Positions 24,429 through 32,452 of a DNA stretch of 64,000 nt are shown here, piece by piece. Under the pieces are notes generated by a model. The model was not told the origin of the DNA. It was given only the letters and a program-made list of their open reading frames with translations, and ran no database searches. A program made the position numbers and the translations under genes. Source of the DNA: Kineosporiaceae bacterium SCSIO 59966 (GTDB taxonomy: Bacteria > Actinomycetota > Actinomycetes > Actinomycetales > SCSIO-59966); assembly GCA_020881835.1 (NCBI GenBank), contig CP052876.1:2232001-2296000 (forward strand), read 5' to 3'. How positions within the stretch are numbered: the first letter of the stretch is position 1; every line of letters starts with the position of its first letter.

Positions 24429-24767
24429 ATGGCGGAGCCAGCGGAGTACCTGCCGGCGGTCTACCAGGAGTTCCGGGACCGCTACCCGGCGGTCGCCACG
24501 GCCCAGGACGCCCTGGCACGGGAGATGACGGCTGCTGCGCCGTTCGACGAGCGCACCGTGCGGCTGCTCAAGCTGGCCCTCGCCGTCGGCTCGCAGTCCG
24601 AGGGTGCAGTGCGCTCGAACGCCCGCAAGGCCCTCTCGCTAGGTGTCACCCCCGACGAGCTGCGGGCGGTCGCCATGCTGGCGGTGACGACGTGCGGGTT
24701 CCCCACCGCGATCAGCGGCCTCGGGTGGGTCGACGACGTGGTGGCTGCGCAGCCGCAGCAGGGCTGA
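24429..24767 (+). CDS. carboxymuconolactone decarboxylase-family protein lacking the AhpD cysteine pair
   Basis: This 112-residue all-helical protein has the CMD fold signature (Val-Gly-Ser-Gln-Ser-Glu-Gly-Ala-Val-Arg-Ser-Asn, then Ala-Leu-Ser-Leu-Gly-Val-Thr-Pro-Asp-Glu-Leu). In AhpD-type relatives this region holds Cys-x-x-Cys and His; here these positions are Ser/Ala/Asn, and the only cysteine is further on (Thr-Thr-Cys-Gly-Phe-Pro-Thr-Ala). Disulfide reductase activity is therefore unlikely. Small CMD proteins of this kind are often found next to respiratory oxidoreductases. It is divergent from the molybdoenzyme operon and shares its regulatory region. Confidence 0.75.
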   Translation: MAEPAEYLPAVYQEFRDRYPAVATAQDALAREMTAAAPFDERTVRLLKLALAVGSQSEGAVRSNARKALSLGVTPDELRAVAMLAVTTCGFPTAISGLGWVDDVVAAQPQQG

Positions 24768-24771
24768 GCCC

Positions 24772-24802
24772 CGCCGCGACAGCGCAGCCAGCCGTCGCGG
24801 CG
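24772..24802. terminator. hairpin between converging genes
   Basis: Perfect 9-bp arms CGCCGCGAC (24772-24780) and GTCGCGGCG (24794-24802) with a 13-base loop fill the 38-base gap between the CMD-family gene and the MMPL transporter gene. No T-run. Confidence 0.5.
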
Positions 24803-24805
24803 CGG

Positions 24806-27172
24806 TTACCGCCTCCCCACGGCAGCGGGCCGAGGCGTCTCCTTGCTGTCCGGGTCCTGGGTGAGCATCCGGGTCAGGCGGTGGCCCTCGACGTCGAGGT
24901 TGGGCAGGATGCGGTCCAGCCAGCGCGGCAGCCACCACGCCTTGTCGCCGAACAGCGCCATCAGCGCCGGGGTCAGGGTGATCCGGACCAGGAACGCGTC
25001 GATGAGGATGCCGATCGCCAGGGCGAACCCGATCTGCTTGATCATCACGTCGTCGGTGAAGACGAAGCCGGCGAACACCGAGACCATGATGACGGCGGCG
25101 GCGACCACGACCCTGCTGGCCTGGTCGAACCCGTGCACCACGCTGGCGCTGCCGTGATGACCGTGCACGTAGGCCTCTCGCATCGAGGAGACCAGGAAGA
25201 CCTGGTAGTCCATCGCCAGGCCGTACAGGATCCCGGTGGCGATCACCGGGATGAAGCTCATCAGCGGCCCGCCGGTGTCGATGCCCACCAGCCAGCCGAG
25301 CCAGCCCCAGGAGAACACCGCGGTGGTCACCCCGAGCGTCGCCAGGATGCTGAGCAGGAACCCGATGGTCGCCTGGACGGGGACGACGACCGAGCGGAAC
25401 ACCACCAGGAGGATGAGCAGCGACAGGACGACGATGAGCGCCAGGTAGACCGGGACGATCTCGGCGAGGCGATCGGACATGTCGATCGCGATGGCGGTGA
25501 AGCCGGTGACACCGATCACGACGTCGTGGGCCTGCGCGACGGGCGACGTGGGGGCACGCAGGCTCTCGACGAGGTCGGCGGTGGCGTCGTCGTCCGGGCC
25601 CGTGGTGGGGATCACGCTGAGCACGGCCATCTGCCCGTCCCGGCTGATCCCGACGGGCACAGCGGCCACGACCTCCTCGCGCTGCTGCAGCTGCTGCGTC
25701 ACCGCGCCCATGGTCTGGACGTCGAGCGCGTCACCCTGGCGGGACTCCACGGTCACCAGCAGGGGACCGTTGAACCCCTCACCGAACCCACGGGTGACGG
25801 CCTCGTAGCTCTGCCGGGCGGCGGTGTCGGTGTTGGCGGTCGCACCCGTGGGCAGGCCCAGGTCCATGCTCACCGCCGGGACGGCTCCGACCCCGAGCAG
25901 CGTGACCACACCGACGATCACCGGCCAGCGGAACCGGACCACGGTGCTGACCCAGCGGTCAGCCACGCCGCGGCGCTCCGCCTCACGGCGCGCGTGCCCG
26001 GTGCGGCGGCTCCGGGCGGAGACGATCCGCTCCCCGACGAGTCCGAGCAGCGCCGGGAGCAGGGTCATGGCGATGAGGACGGCGAGCAGAACCGTACCCG
26101 CCGCGACCAGAGCCATCGTGGTGAGCAGCGAGATCCCGATGACCGTCAGGGCAACGAGGGCCACGATCACCGTCAGACCGGCGAAGAGCACCGCACTGCC
26201 CGCCGTACCGACCGCCCGGCCGGCAGCCTCCCGGGCATCGAGGCCCTGGTCGATGATCAGCCGCCGCTGCCGGTTGACGACGAACAGGGCGTAGTCGATC
26301 CCGACCGCCAGGCCGATCATCAGCCCTAGGACGGGGGTGAAGCTGTTCATCTCCACCGTCGTCGACACCGCGAACGCCGTGCCCACCCCGATCCCCACCC
26401 CGACCAGGGCGGTGACCAGCGGGAGACCCGCGGCGACCAGGGAGCCGAGCGTCAGCACCAGGACCACGGCAGCGACTGCGAGACCGACGACCTCGGCAGG
26501 ACCGACGGGGATCGTGATCGCCTTCAGCGAGTCGCTCGGGAGGACCTGCAGACCGGTGCCCGCTCCGGCGTCCTCGACCACGTCGAGGACCGAGGACACC
26601 TGCTCGTCCGTCAGCGACGTCGACGGCACGGTGAACTGGAACTGGAAGAGCGCCACGGGTGCCTGGGTGGAGACCAGCACACCGGGGACCGGGACGCCGT
26701 CGACGACCAGCGGCCGGTACGGCGGGATCTGGGCGCCGAGGTCACTCGGGGGCTGCGTCTGCGCAGCGGGCGGCGCCTGCTCACCACCCGGCGGCTGCTC
26801 CGCGCCGGGTGCCACTGGCGACTGCCCAGCGGCCTGGGCCAGGTCCGCGGGGTCGACCACCTGCTCGAGCGCGTAGACCTCCTGCACCGTCCCGGCGATG
26901 GCGGCTGTCCGCTCCGGGGTCTCCAGCTGCTCCCCCTCCGGCACGGTGAAGACCACGCTGGCCTGGCCACCGGAGGCCTCCGGCAGCTCCTCGGCGACGC
27001 GGTCGAGCACCTGCTGCGCCTCGGTGTTGTCGATCTTCATCTCCGAGGTGACCCTCACCCCGTTCAGCACCAGGGCGGCCCCGACCGCTGCGAGCACGAG
27101 CAACCACCCGATGATGAACGGCCACGGCCTGCCGTAGACGGTGCGACCCAGGCGGTACAGGAACGTGGACAC
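24806..27172 (-). CDS. MMPL-family RND transporter
   Basis: This 788-residue membrane protein has two repeats: an N-terminal helix (about 18-38), a large extracytoplasmic loop, six helices (about 228-385), a second loop, then a second helix cluster (about 560-745). Signature segments include Gly-Leu-Ala-Val-Gly-Ile-Asp-Tyr-Ala-Leu-Phe-Val-Val-Asn-Arg and Gly-Leu-Ala-Met-Asp-Tyr-Gln-Val-Phe-Leu. Their Asp-Tyr pairs carry protons in MmpL3-type pumps. Family members export lipids or drugs. The first loop carries a Pro/Gln-rich insert around 115-150. GTG 27172 follows GAGGAGG. It is 39 bases downstream of a TetR gene on the same strand and probably controlled by it. Confidence 0.92.
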   Translation of the reverse strand: MSTFLYRLGRTVYGRPWPFIIGWLLVLAAVGAALVLNGVRVTSEMKIDNTEAQQVLDRVAEELPEASGGQASVVFTVPEGEQLETPERTAAIAGTVQEVYALEQVVDPADLAQAAGQSPVAPGAEQPPGGEQAPPAAQTQPPSDLGAQIPPYRPLVVDGVPVPGVLVSTQAPVALFQFQFTVPSTSLTDEQVSSVLDVVEDAGAGTGLQVLPSDSLKAITIPVGPAEVVGLAVAAVVLVLTLGSLVAAGLPLVTALVGVGIGVGTAFAVSTTVEMNSFTPVLGLMIGLAVGIDYALFVVNRQRRLIIDQGLDAREAAGRAVGTAGSAVLFAGLTVIVALVALTVIGISLLTTMALVAAGTVLLAVLIAMTLLPALLGLVGERIVSARSRRTGHARREAERRGVADRWVSTVVRFRWPVIVGVVTLLGVGAVPAVSMDLGLPTGATANTDTAARQSYEAVTRGFGEGFNGPLLVTVESRQGDALDVQTMGAVTQQLQQREEVVAAVPVGISRDGQMAVLSVIPTTGPDDDATADLVESLRAPTSPVAQAHDVVIGVTGFTAIAIDMSDRLAEIVPVYLALIVVLSLLILLVVFRSVVVPVQATIGFLLSILATLGVTTAVFSWGWLGWLVGIDTGGPLMSFIPVIATGILYGLAMDYQVFLVSSMREAYVHGHHGSASVVHGFDQASRVVVAAAVIMVSVFAGFVFTDDVMIKQIGFALAIGILIDAFLVRITLTPALMALFGDKAWWLPRWLDRILPNLDVEGHRLTRMLTQDPDSKETPRPAAVGRR

Positions 27173-27211
27173 GCGGTCCTCCTCAGTAGGTGCTCGATGT
27201 GCGGACGCGGC

Positions 27212-27817
27212 TCAGAAGCCGGTCCGAAGGTGCCTGAAGGCGAGGTCGAGGAACTGCTCGAACTCCATGGACTGGGGGCTCGGTCGCCGGTCCCCCGGCA
27301 ACCGGACGTCGACCAGCCCTTCCAGCGCGGAGGTGACCATGCCGTACAGGGCACCGAAGAGCAGGGAGACGTAGGCCTGGGGGTAGCGGTCCCCCGCCAC
27401 GGAGCGGAGCCGCTGCTCCGCCTCGAGGCGCATCCGGTGGTGGACGCTGTGCACGTAGGGCTCCAGCGACGGGAACCTCCGGGAGAGCCCGATGACCTCC
27501 CGCATCCGGGACAGGGTCGCCCTGGTCAGCTGCAGGCGCAGGACGGCGTGGATCGCGTCGAGCAGCGGGACCCCGCCGGACAGTTTCTCCAGGGCGTCGC
27601 TCGCCGCGTCGAGACCGGAGTAGGCCACCGACGCGACCGCGGCCTCCTTGCAGGGGTAGTGGTTGGCGAAGGTCCTTCGCGAGTACCCCGCCCGCTGGGC
27701 CACGTCGTCGATGACGAAGCCGTCGAGGCCCCGCTCCTTCGCCAGCTCGAACGCCGACTCGGCAAGGGCCTGGGCGGTCGCTGCGCGCTTCTTCTCCCGC
27801 AGGCCGGTCCGGCTCAC
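27212..27817 (-). CDS. TetR-family transcriptional regulator
   Basis: This roughly 201-residue regulator has an N-terminal helix-turn-helix (Phe-Val-Ile-Asp-Asp-Val-Ala-Gln-Arg-Ala-Gly-Tyr-Ser-Arg-Arg-Thr-Phe-Ala-Asn-His-Tyr) and a helical ligand-binding C-terminus with Arg-Arg-Phe-Pro. GTG 27817 is preferred: the first basic helix (Leu-Arg-Glu-Lys-Lys-Arg) follows at once and GGGAG precedes it. A TTG at 27853 would lengthen it. It precedes the MMPL transporter on the same strand and is divergent from the MarR/MFS pair, so it may repress its own operon in response to an exported compound. Confidence 0.88.
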   Translation of the reverse strand: MSRTGLREKKRAATAQALAESAFELAKERGLDGFVIDDVAQRAGYSRRTFANHYPCKEAAVASVAYSGLDAASDALEKLSGGVPLLDAIHAVLRLQLTRATLSRMREVIGLSRRFPSLEPYVHSVHHRMRLEAEQRLRSVAGDRYPQAYVSLLFGALYGMVTSALEGLVDVRLPGDRRPSPQSMEFEQFLDLAFRHLRTGF

Positions 27818-27861
27818 GCCGGCACTCTCCCGCCAACGTTGCCCAAAGAGCAAGGTTTCCC

Positions 27862-27871
27862 AGTGCGCACT
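27862..27871. promoter_or_regulatory. palindrome in TetR/MarR divergent promoter region
   Basis: AGTGCGCACT is a perfect 10-bp palindrome located between the TetR start (27817) and MarR start (27905). A candidate -10 (TATGCT, about 27893) for the MarR gene lies just downstream. Which regulator binds is not determinable by reading. Confidence 0.35.
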
Positions 27872-27904
27872 TCGTCACACTCGCTCGGCAGTTATGCTTG
27901 GCAC

Positions 27905-28393
27905 ATGCAACTAAAGGCCGACGAGACGCGCGACGTGCTCGATCGGGTCGAGCGGGAGATGACCCGACTGGTCCGCAGGGCCCAGCACGTCACCCTGCAC
28001 ACCGACGCACCGGGACAGCCGCTGGAGCGCAGCGCCTACCTGATCCTCGGCCTGCTGAACGACCGCGGCCCGATGCGCAACACGGCGCTGGCGGAGCTGC
28101 TGCAGCTGGACGGCTCGACGGTGAGCCGGCATGTCGCTGGCCTGCAGCGCGACGGCCTGGTCACCCGAGAGGCCGACCCGGACGACGGTCGGGCGGCCCA
28201 GGTGCGACTGACACCGACCGGTCGGCGCGCCGTCGAGTCCACCCGGCGTGCCCGTCGGGGCGCCCTGCGCGAGCTCATCGGCTCCTGGCCGCCGGAGGAC
28301 CAGCAGACCCTCGCGGTGCTGCTGGCACGGTTGAACGCAGGGCTCGACGACGCCTATACCCAGGCTCACGAGAAGGAGAACGCACCCGCATGA
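27905..28393 (+). CDS. MarR-family transcriptional regulator
   Basis: This 162-residue winged-helix regulator has a DNA-recognition region Leu-Ala-Glu-Leu-Leu-Gln-Leu-Asp-Gly-Ser-Thr-Val-Ser-Arg-His and wing Arg-Glu-Ala-Asp-Pro-Asp-Asp-Gly-Arg-Ala, typical of MarR. Its stop overlaps the ATG of the DHA2 transporter (ATGA), so regulator and pump form one transcript. Such pairs usually give ligand-induced efflux. The leader before ATG 27905 is only about a hundred bases from the divergent TetR start. Confidence 0.92.
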   Translation: MQLKADETRDVLDRVEREMTRLVRRAQHVTLHTDAPGQPLERSAYLILGLLNDRGPMRNTALAELLQLDGSTVSRHVAGLQRDGLVTREADPDDGRAAQVRLTPTGRRAVESTRRARRGALRELIGSWPPEDQQTLAVLLARLNAGLDDAYTQAHEKENAPA

Positions 28394-30030
28394 CCACACC
28401 CGCGGATCCACCGCAGGCCACGGCGGACCAGCCGGCCATGCCCCGGTTGGAGCACCGACAGATCCTCACGGTGCTCTTCGGCCTCATGCTCGGCATGCTC
28501 GTCGCGGCGCTGTCCCAGACGATCGTCGCCACCGCACTACCGACGATCGTCGGCGAGCTGGGCGGGCAGGAGCAGCTGGCGTGGGTCGTCTCGGCGACGC
28601 TGCTGACCTCGACCGCGTCCACCCCGATCTGGGGAAAGCTCTCCGACCTGTACGGCCGAAAGATCATGTTCCAGCTGGCCATCGGGATCTTCCTGGTGGC
28701 GTCACTGGCCAGCGGGTTCTCCCAGAGCATGGGCCAGCTGATCGCCTCCCGGGCGGTCCAGGGTCTCGGCGCAGGCGGGTTGATGGCGCTGTCCCAGGCC
28801 ATCATCGGGGACGTCGTGAGCCCCCGGGAACGGGGGCGCTACCAGGGCTACATGGGCTCGGTGTTCGCGCTGTCCACCGTGGCCGGGCCGCTGCTCGGCG
28901 GGTTCCTGGTGGAGCACCTGTCCTGGCGGTGGACGTTCTGGGTGGGTATCCCGATCGGCCTGGCCGCGCTGGTGGTGACCGAGCGGGTGCTGCAGCTGCC
29001 GTTCCCCCGACGGCAGCACTCGATCGACTGGCTCGGTGCGTTCTTCATCGTGGCGTCGGTCAGCTCACTGCTGCTGATGCTGTCGCTGGGGGGCAAGGAG
29101 TTCGCCTGGAACTCGCCGTGGACCTACGGTCTGAGCGCCGCGGCCGCCGTGCTGCTGGGACTCGCGGTCTGGCAGGAACGGCGCTCCCCCGAGCCGATCA
29201 TGCCGCCGCGCCTGTTCAGCAACCACACCTTCGCGATCACCAGCCTGGCCGGGTTCGTCGTGGGCGTCGCCATGTTCGGTGCGATCATCTTCCTGCCCCA
29301 GTACCTGCAGATCGTCAAGGGCCAGTCGCCCACCGCGTCGGGACTGCTGACCCTGCCGATGGTGGCCGGCCAGCTGGGCGCCGCCATCAGCTCCGGACGG
29401 GCGATCACGGCCACCGGTCGGTACAAGGTCTTCCCGGTCGTCGGGCTTCTCGTGGCCAGCATCGGGCTGTGGTTGATGAGCCTGCTCGACGCCGACACCT
29501 CGTTGCCGGTCGCCGGGGTGTACATGTTCGTCACCGGCGTCGGGCTCGGTCTGGTGATGCAGGTCCTCGTGCTCGCCGCCCAGAACGCAGTCGACCGCAG
29601 CGACCTCGGAGTCGCCACCTCCGGCGCGACGTTCTTCCGCTCCCTCGGCGGGGCCCTGGGTGTCGCGGTGTTCGGCGCACTGCTCACCCACCGTCTCGCC
29701 GACACGATCCCCGCTCGGCTCGCCGAAGCCGGCCTGCAGGTCGAACAGCTCGCCGGCGGCATCCCCACGCTCGGCAGCCCGGAGCAGATCGCCCAGCTGC
29801 CGGGACCAGTGCACACCGCGGTGGTCAACGGCTTCGCTGACGCACTGCAGACGACGTTCCTCGCCGCGGTGCCGTTTGCCCTCGTCGGCTTCGTCGTGAT
29901 CCTGTTCCTGCGGGAGACCCCCCTGCGGCAGCACGCCCAGGAGCAGACGGCCGGCGAGGACCTCGCCGAGGCCTACGAGACGTCGGTGGAGCCGGGTAGC
30001 GATCTCGGTCAGGGTGCTCGGGAGAGGTGA
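28390..30030 (+). CDS. DHA2-family (14-TMS) MFS drug/H+ antiporter
   Basis: This 546-residue protein has about 14 predicted helices. Family motifs are Gln-Thr-Ile-Val-Ala-Thr-Ala-Leu-Pro-Thr-Ile (motif D1), Gly-Lys-Leu-Ser-Asp-Leu-Tyr-Gly-Arg-Lys (motif A), Arg-Ala-Val-Gln-Gly-Leu-Gly-Ala-Gly-Gly (motif B), and Gly-Pro-Leu-Leu-Gly-Gly (motif C). These define proton-coupled EmrB/QacA-type multidrug exporters. It is cotranslated with the MarR regulator. The C-terminal 50 residues are soluble and acidic. Confidence 0.93.
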   Translation: MTTPADPPQATADQPAMPRLEHRQILTVLFGLMLGMLVAALSQTIVATALPTIVGELGGQEQLAWVVSATLLTSTASTPIWGKLSDLYGRKIMFQLAIGIFLVASLASGFSQSMGQLIASRAVQGLGAGGLMALSQAIIGDVVSPRERGRYQGYMGSVFALSTVAGPLLGGFLVEHLSWRWTFWVGIPIGLAALVVTERVLQLPFPRRQHSIDWLGAFFIVASVSSLLLMLSLGGKEFAWNSPWTYGLSAAAAVLLGLAVWQERRSPEPIMPPRLFSNHTFAITSLAGFVVGVAMFGAIIFLPQYLQIVKGQSPTASGLLTLPMVAGQLGAAISSGRAITATGRYKVFPVVGLLVASIGLWLMSLLDADTSLPVAGVYMFVTGVGLGLVMQVLVLAAQNAVDRSDLGVATSGATFFRSLGGALGVAVFGALLTHRLADTIPARLAEAGLQVEQLAGGIPTLGSPEQIAQLPGPVHTAVVNGFADALQTTFLAAVPFALVGFVVILFLRETPLRQHAQEQTAGEDLAEAYETSVEPGSDLGQGARER

Positions 30031-30037
30031 CGACGGA

Positions 30038-30514
30038 TCAGGCCTGCTGCCGCGACCGCACCAGCGTCTCCACCTGCAGCTCCAGGACGGGCCGCCCGTG
30101 CTGGTTGCGCAGCTCGCCGGCCATGGTGACCAGAGACCGGCCGTCCGCCTCCGGTACCACGGACCGCACGGTGATCGAGCACGTGAGGACGTCTCCGGCG
30201 CGCACGGGCCGAAGAAAGCGCAGGCTGCTGATCTCCTTACCGGCGACCACGTCGTAGCGGTGGAAGAGGCCGGTCACCGCTAGCCGCTGGAAGACCGAGG
30301 CGGTGTACAGGCCGCTGGCGATCAGGCCACCGAAGGCGCTGGCCGCGGCGAGCTCGCCGTCGACGTGGAAGTACTGCGGGTCCCAGGTGGTGGCGAACGC
30401 CACCATCTCCTGCTCGGTGACGGCGTGTGAGCCGCAGTCGATCTCCTGCCCGACGGGCATGTCCTCGGCGGGCAGGAGCGACTGCGCGGTCGGTTCGAGG
30501 TCGGGATCGGTCAC
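30038..30514 (-). CDS. MaoC-family (R)-hydratase/dehydratase
   Basis: This 158-residue single hot-dog domain has Tyr-Phe-His-Val-Asp followed by Ala-Phe-Gly-Gly-Leu-Ile-Ala-Ser-Gly-Leu-Tyr-Thr, the (R)-specific enoyl-CoA hydratase pattern (catalytic Asp/His region about residues 46-52). Its GTG start overlaps the acyl-CoA dehydrogenase stop (GTGA). It is the last gene of the seven-gene acyl-CoA operon, supplying a second hydratase beside the crotonase-type enzyme. It may act on branched or (R)-configured intermediates. Confidence 0.88.
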   Translation of the reverse strand: MTDPDLEPTAQSLLPAEDMPVGQEIDCGSHAVTEQEMVAFATTWDPQYFHVDGELAAASAFGGLIASGLYTASVFQRLAVTGLFHRYDVVAGKEISSLRFLRPVRAGDVLTCSITVRSVVPEADGRSLVTMAGELRNQHGRPVLELQVETLVRSRQQA

Positions 30515-31665
30515 AGGGCTCGGGCCACCAGTTCCTTCATGATCTCGTTCGTCCCTCCGTAGATCTTCTGGACGCGCGCAGCGGCGTACATCCGAGCGAT
30601 CGGGTACTCCATCATGTAGCCGTATCCGCCGAAGACCTGCAGGCACCGGTCGACGACCTTGTTCTGGACGTCGGTGCACCAGAACTTCGCCAGGGAGGCG
30701 CCCGCGGCGTCGAGGTCGCCGGCCAGGTGCCGGGTGATGCAGCTGTCGACGAGGGTGCGCGCCGCGAGGGCGTCGGCGGCACACTCCGCCAGGACGAACC
30801 GGGTGTTCTGGAAGGACATCAGGTCCTCGCCGAAGGCCTCCCGCTCCTTGGCGTAGGCGGTCGCGTGCCTGACGGCCGCCTCCGCGGTGGCGGCCGCCGT
30901 GACGGCGATGATGAGCCGCTCCTGCGGCAGCTGCTCCATGAGCTGCACGAAACCACGCCCCTCCACCGCGCCCAGCAGGTTGGCGACCGGGACGCGCATG
31001 TCGACGAAGGCCAGCTCTCTGGTGTCCTGGCCGTGCATGCCGATCTTCTGGAGCACCCGTCCCCGCTGGAAGCCTGGCAGGTCAGCCGTCTCGGCGACGA
31101 TGAGGGACAGTCCTCTGGCCCCGGGCTCGTCACCGGTGCGTGCCACGATGATGAGCACGTCGCAGTGGGTTCCGTTGGAGATGAAGGTCTTCGAGCCGTT
31201 GATGACGTAGTCGTCACCGTCCCGGACGGCGCGGGTGCGCACCCGTTGCAGGTCCGACCCCGTCGTCGGCTCCGTCATCGCGATGGCCCCGACCAGGTCG
31301 CCGGACGCCATTCCGGGCAACCAGCGCTGCTTCTGCTCCGGTGTGCCGAAGGCGTTGACGTAGTGGGCGACGATCGTGCTGTGCACGCTGTTGGCCCAGG
31401 CGTCGTCGGCGGCACGTGCCTGCTCGGCCGCGAGAACGGCCTCGTGCGCGAACGTGCCTCCCCCGCCGCCGTACTCCTCGGGGATGCTGAGACACAGCAG
31501 GCCGGCCTGACCGGCGGCGCGCCAGAAGTCGCGGTCGACCATGTGCTGCTCTGCCCACCTGGCCTGGTGGGGCACGACCTCCTTGTCGAGGAAGGTCCGA
31601 GCCAGCTGACGGAGGTCCTCGAGCTCCTCGGTCATCCACGGTGACCGGTAGTCGTCCAGGATCAC
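30511..31665 (-). CDS. acyl-CoA dehydrogenase, long-chain (ACADL-like) type
   Basis: This 384-residue FAD enzyme introduces the alpha-beta double bond in acyl-CoA. It has Ala-Met-Thr-Glu-Pro-Thr-Thr-Gly-Ser-Asp, Gly-Ser-Lys-Thr-Phe-Ile-Ser-Asn-Gly and a C-terminal Tyr-Gly-Gly-Thr-Asn-Glu-Ile. The canonical C-terminal catalytic Glu (Tyr-Glu-Gly) is Gly here. Instead Leu-Pro-Gln-Glu-Arg-Leu-Ile-Ile carries the base position used by long-chain and isovaleryl enzymes, so it should be active and closer to those. GTG 31665 lies just after the hydratase stop; ATG at about 31632 is an alternative. It overlaps the MaoC gene by four bases. Confidence 0.93.
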   Translation of the reverse strand: MILDDYRSPWMTEELEDLRQLARTFLDKEVVPHQARWAEQHMVDRDFWRAAGQAGLLCLSIPEEYGGGGGTFAHEAVLAAEQARAADDAWANSVHSTIVAHYVNAFGTPEQKQRWLPGMASGDLVGAIAMTEPTTGSDLQRVRTRAVRDGDDYVINGSKTFISNGTHCDVLIIVARTGDEPGARGLSLIVAETADLPGFQRGRVLQKIGMHGQDTRELAFVDMRVPVANLLGAVEGRGFVQLMEQLPQERLIIAVTAAATAEAAVRHATAYAKEREAFGEDLMSFQNTRFVLAECAADALAARTLVDSCITRHLAGDLDAAGASLAKFWCTDVQNKVVDRCLQVFGGYGYMMEYPIARMYAAARVQKIYGGTNEIMKELVARAL

Positions 31666-31675
31666 GGTGCCGTTC

Positions 31676-32452
31676 CTATCTGCCGGTGAAGGTGGGAGTG
31701 CGTCGGTTGATGAAGGCGTCGACCCCTTCACCGGCGTCGGCGGTGCCGAGCGCGAGGAGGAAGTTGCGACGTTCGTGGGCGAGCCCTTGGTGGAGCGGCA
31801 GGTCGTTGACCCGGCGCGCCGAGTCCGCCGCGTACGCCACGGCTCGAGGCGCGTTGCCGGCGATCTGCGCCGCGAGGTCCAGGGCACGACCGAGCACGTC
31901 GTCGTCGTCGGCGACATCGGCGACCAGACCGGCGGCGTGGGCCCACGCGGCGTCGACCGGGGTGCCGGTCAGGAGCATCTGCATGGCCTTGGCCTTGCCG
32001 ATGGCGTGCACGAGCCGCTGGGTGCCTCCGGCACCGGGGATGACCCCGAGCCGGACCTCCGGGAGCGCGAAGCGGGCCGACCGGCCCGCGACGGCGGTGT
32101 CGCAGGCCAGGACCAGCTCGCACCCACCGCCGAAGGCCACACCGCGGACGGCGGCGATGGTCGGGACAGGTAGCCGCTCGATGGTCTCGAAGAGCCGGTC
32201 GAACGCCAGCGTGTCCAGGGGGGAGGCACCGGCCATGGTCGGGATCTCGCCGATGTCCGCGCCGGCGCAGAAGGCCTTCTGCGACCCGGTCAGGACGACG
32301 ACGCGCACGGCCGGCTCGCCAGCCGCCTGCTCCAGGTGGCCGACGAGCTCGTCGACGAGTGCACGGCTCAACGCGTTGAGAGCGGCGGGCCGGTTGAGGG
32401 TCAGCACTCGAGCGGCACCGGTCGTCTCGGCGAGCACCAGCCGCTCAGGCAT
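31676..32452 (-). CDS. enoyl-CoA hydratase/isomerase (crotonase)
   Basis: This 258-residue crotonase-fold enzyme has the oxyanion-hole segment Ala-Phe-Cys-Ala-Gly-Ala-Asp-Ile. Both catalytic glutamates are present: Gly-Gly-Gly-Cys-Glu-Leu and Pro-Glu-Val-Arg-Leu-Gly-Val-Ile-Pro-Gly-Ala-Gly-Gly-Thr-Gln. It should hydrate trans-2-enoyl-CoA to (S)-3-hydroxyacyl-CoA for the SDR gene upstream. ATG 32452 overlaps the end of the ligase gene by eight bases. Confidence 0.93.
   Translation of the reverse strand: MPERLVLAETTGAARVLTLNRPAALNALSRALVDELVGHLEQAAGEPAVRVVVLTGSQKAFCAGADIGEIPTMAGASPLDTLAFDRLFETIERLPVPTIAAVRGVAFGGGCELVLACDTAVAGRSARFALPEVRLGVIPGAGGTQRLVHAIGKAKAMQMLLTGTPVDAAWAHAAGLVADVADDDDVLGRALDLAAQIAGNAPRAVAYAADSARRVNDLPLHQGLAHERRNFLLALGTADAGEGVDAFINRRTPTFTGR

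Noticed and set aside
24429-24767. AhpD-type peroxidase-reductase call
   Set aside because: The Cys-x-x-Cys pair and nearby His are absent, so only the fold family is stated.
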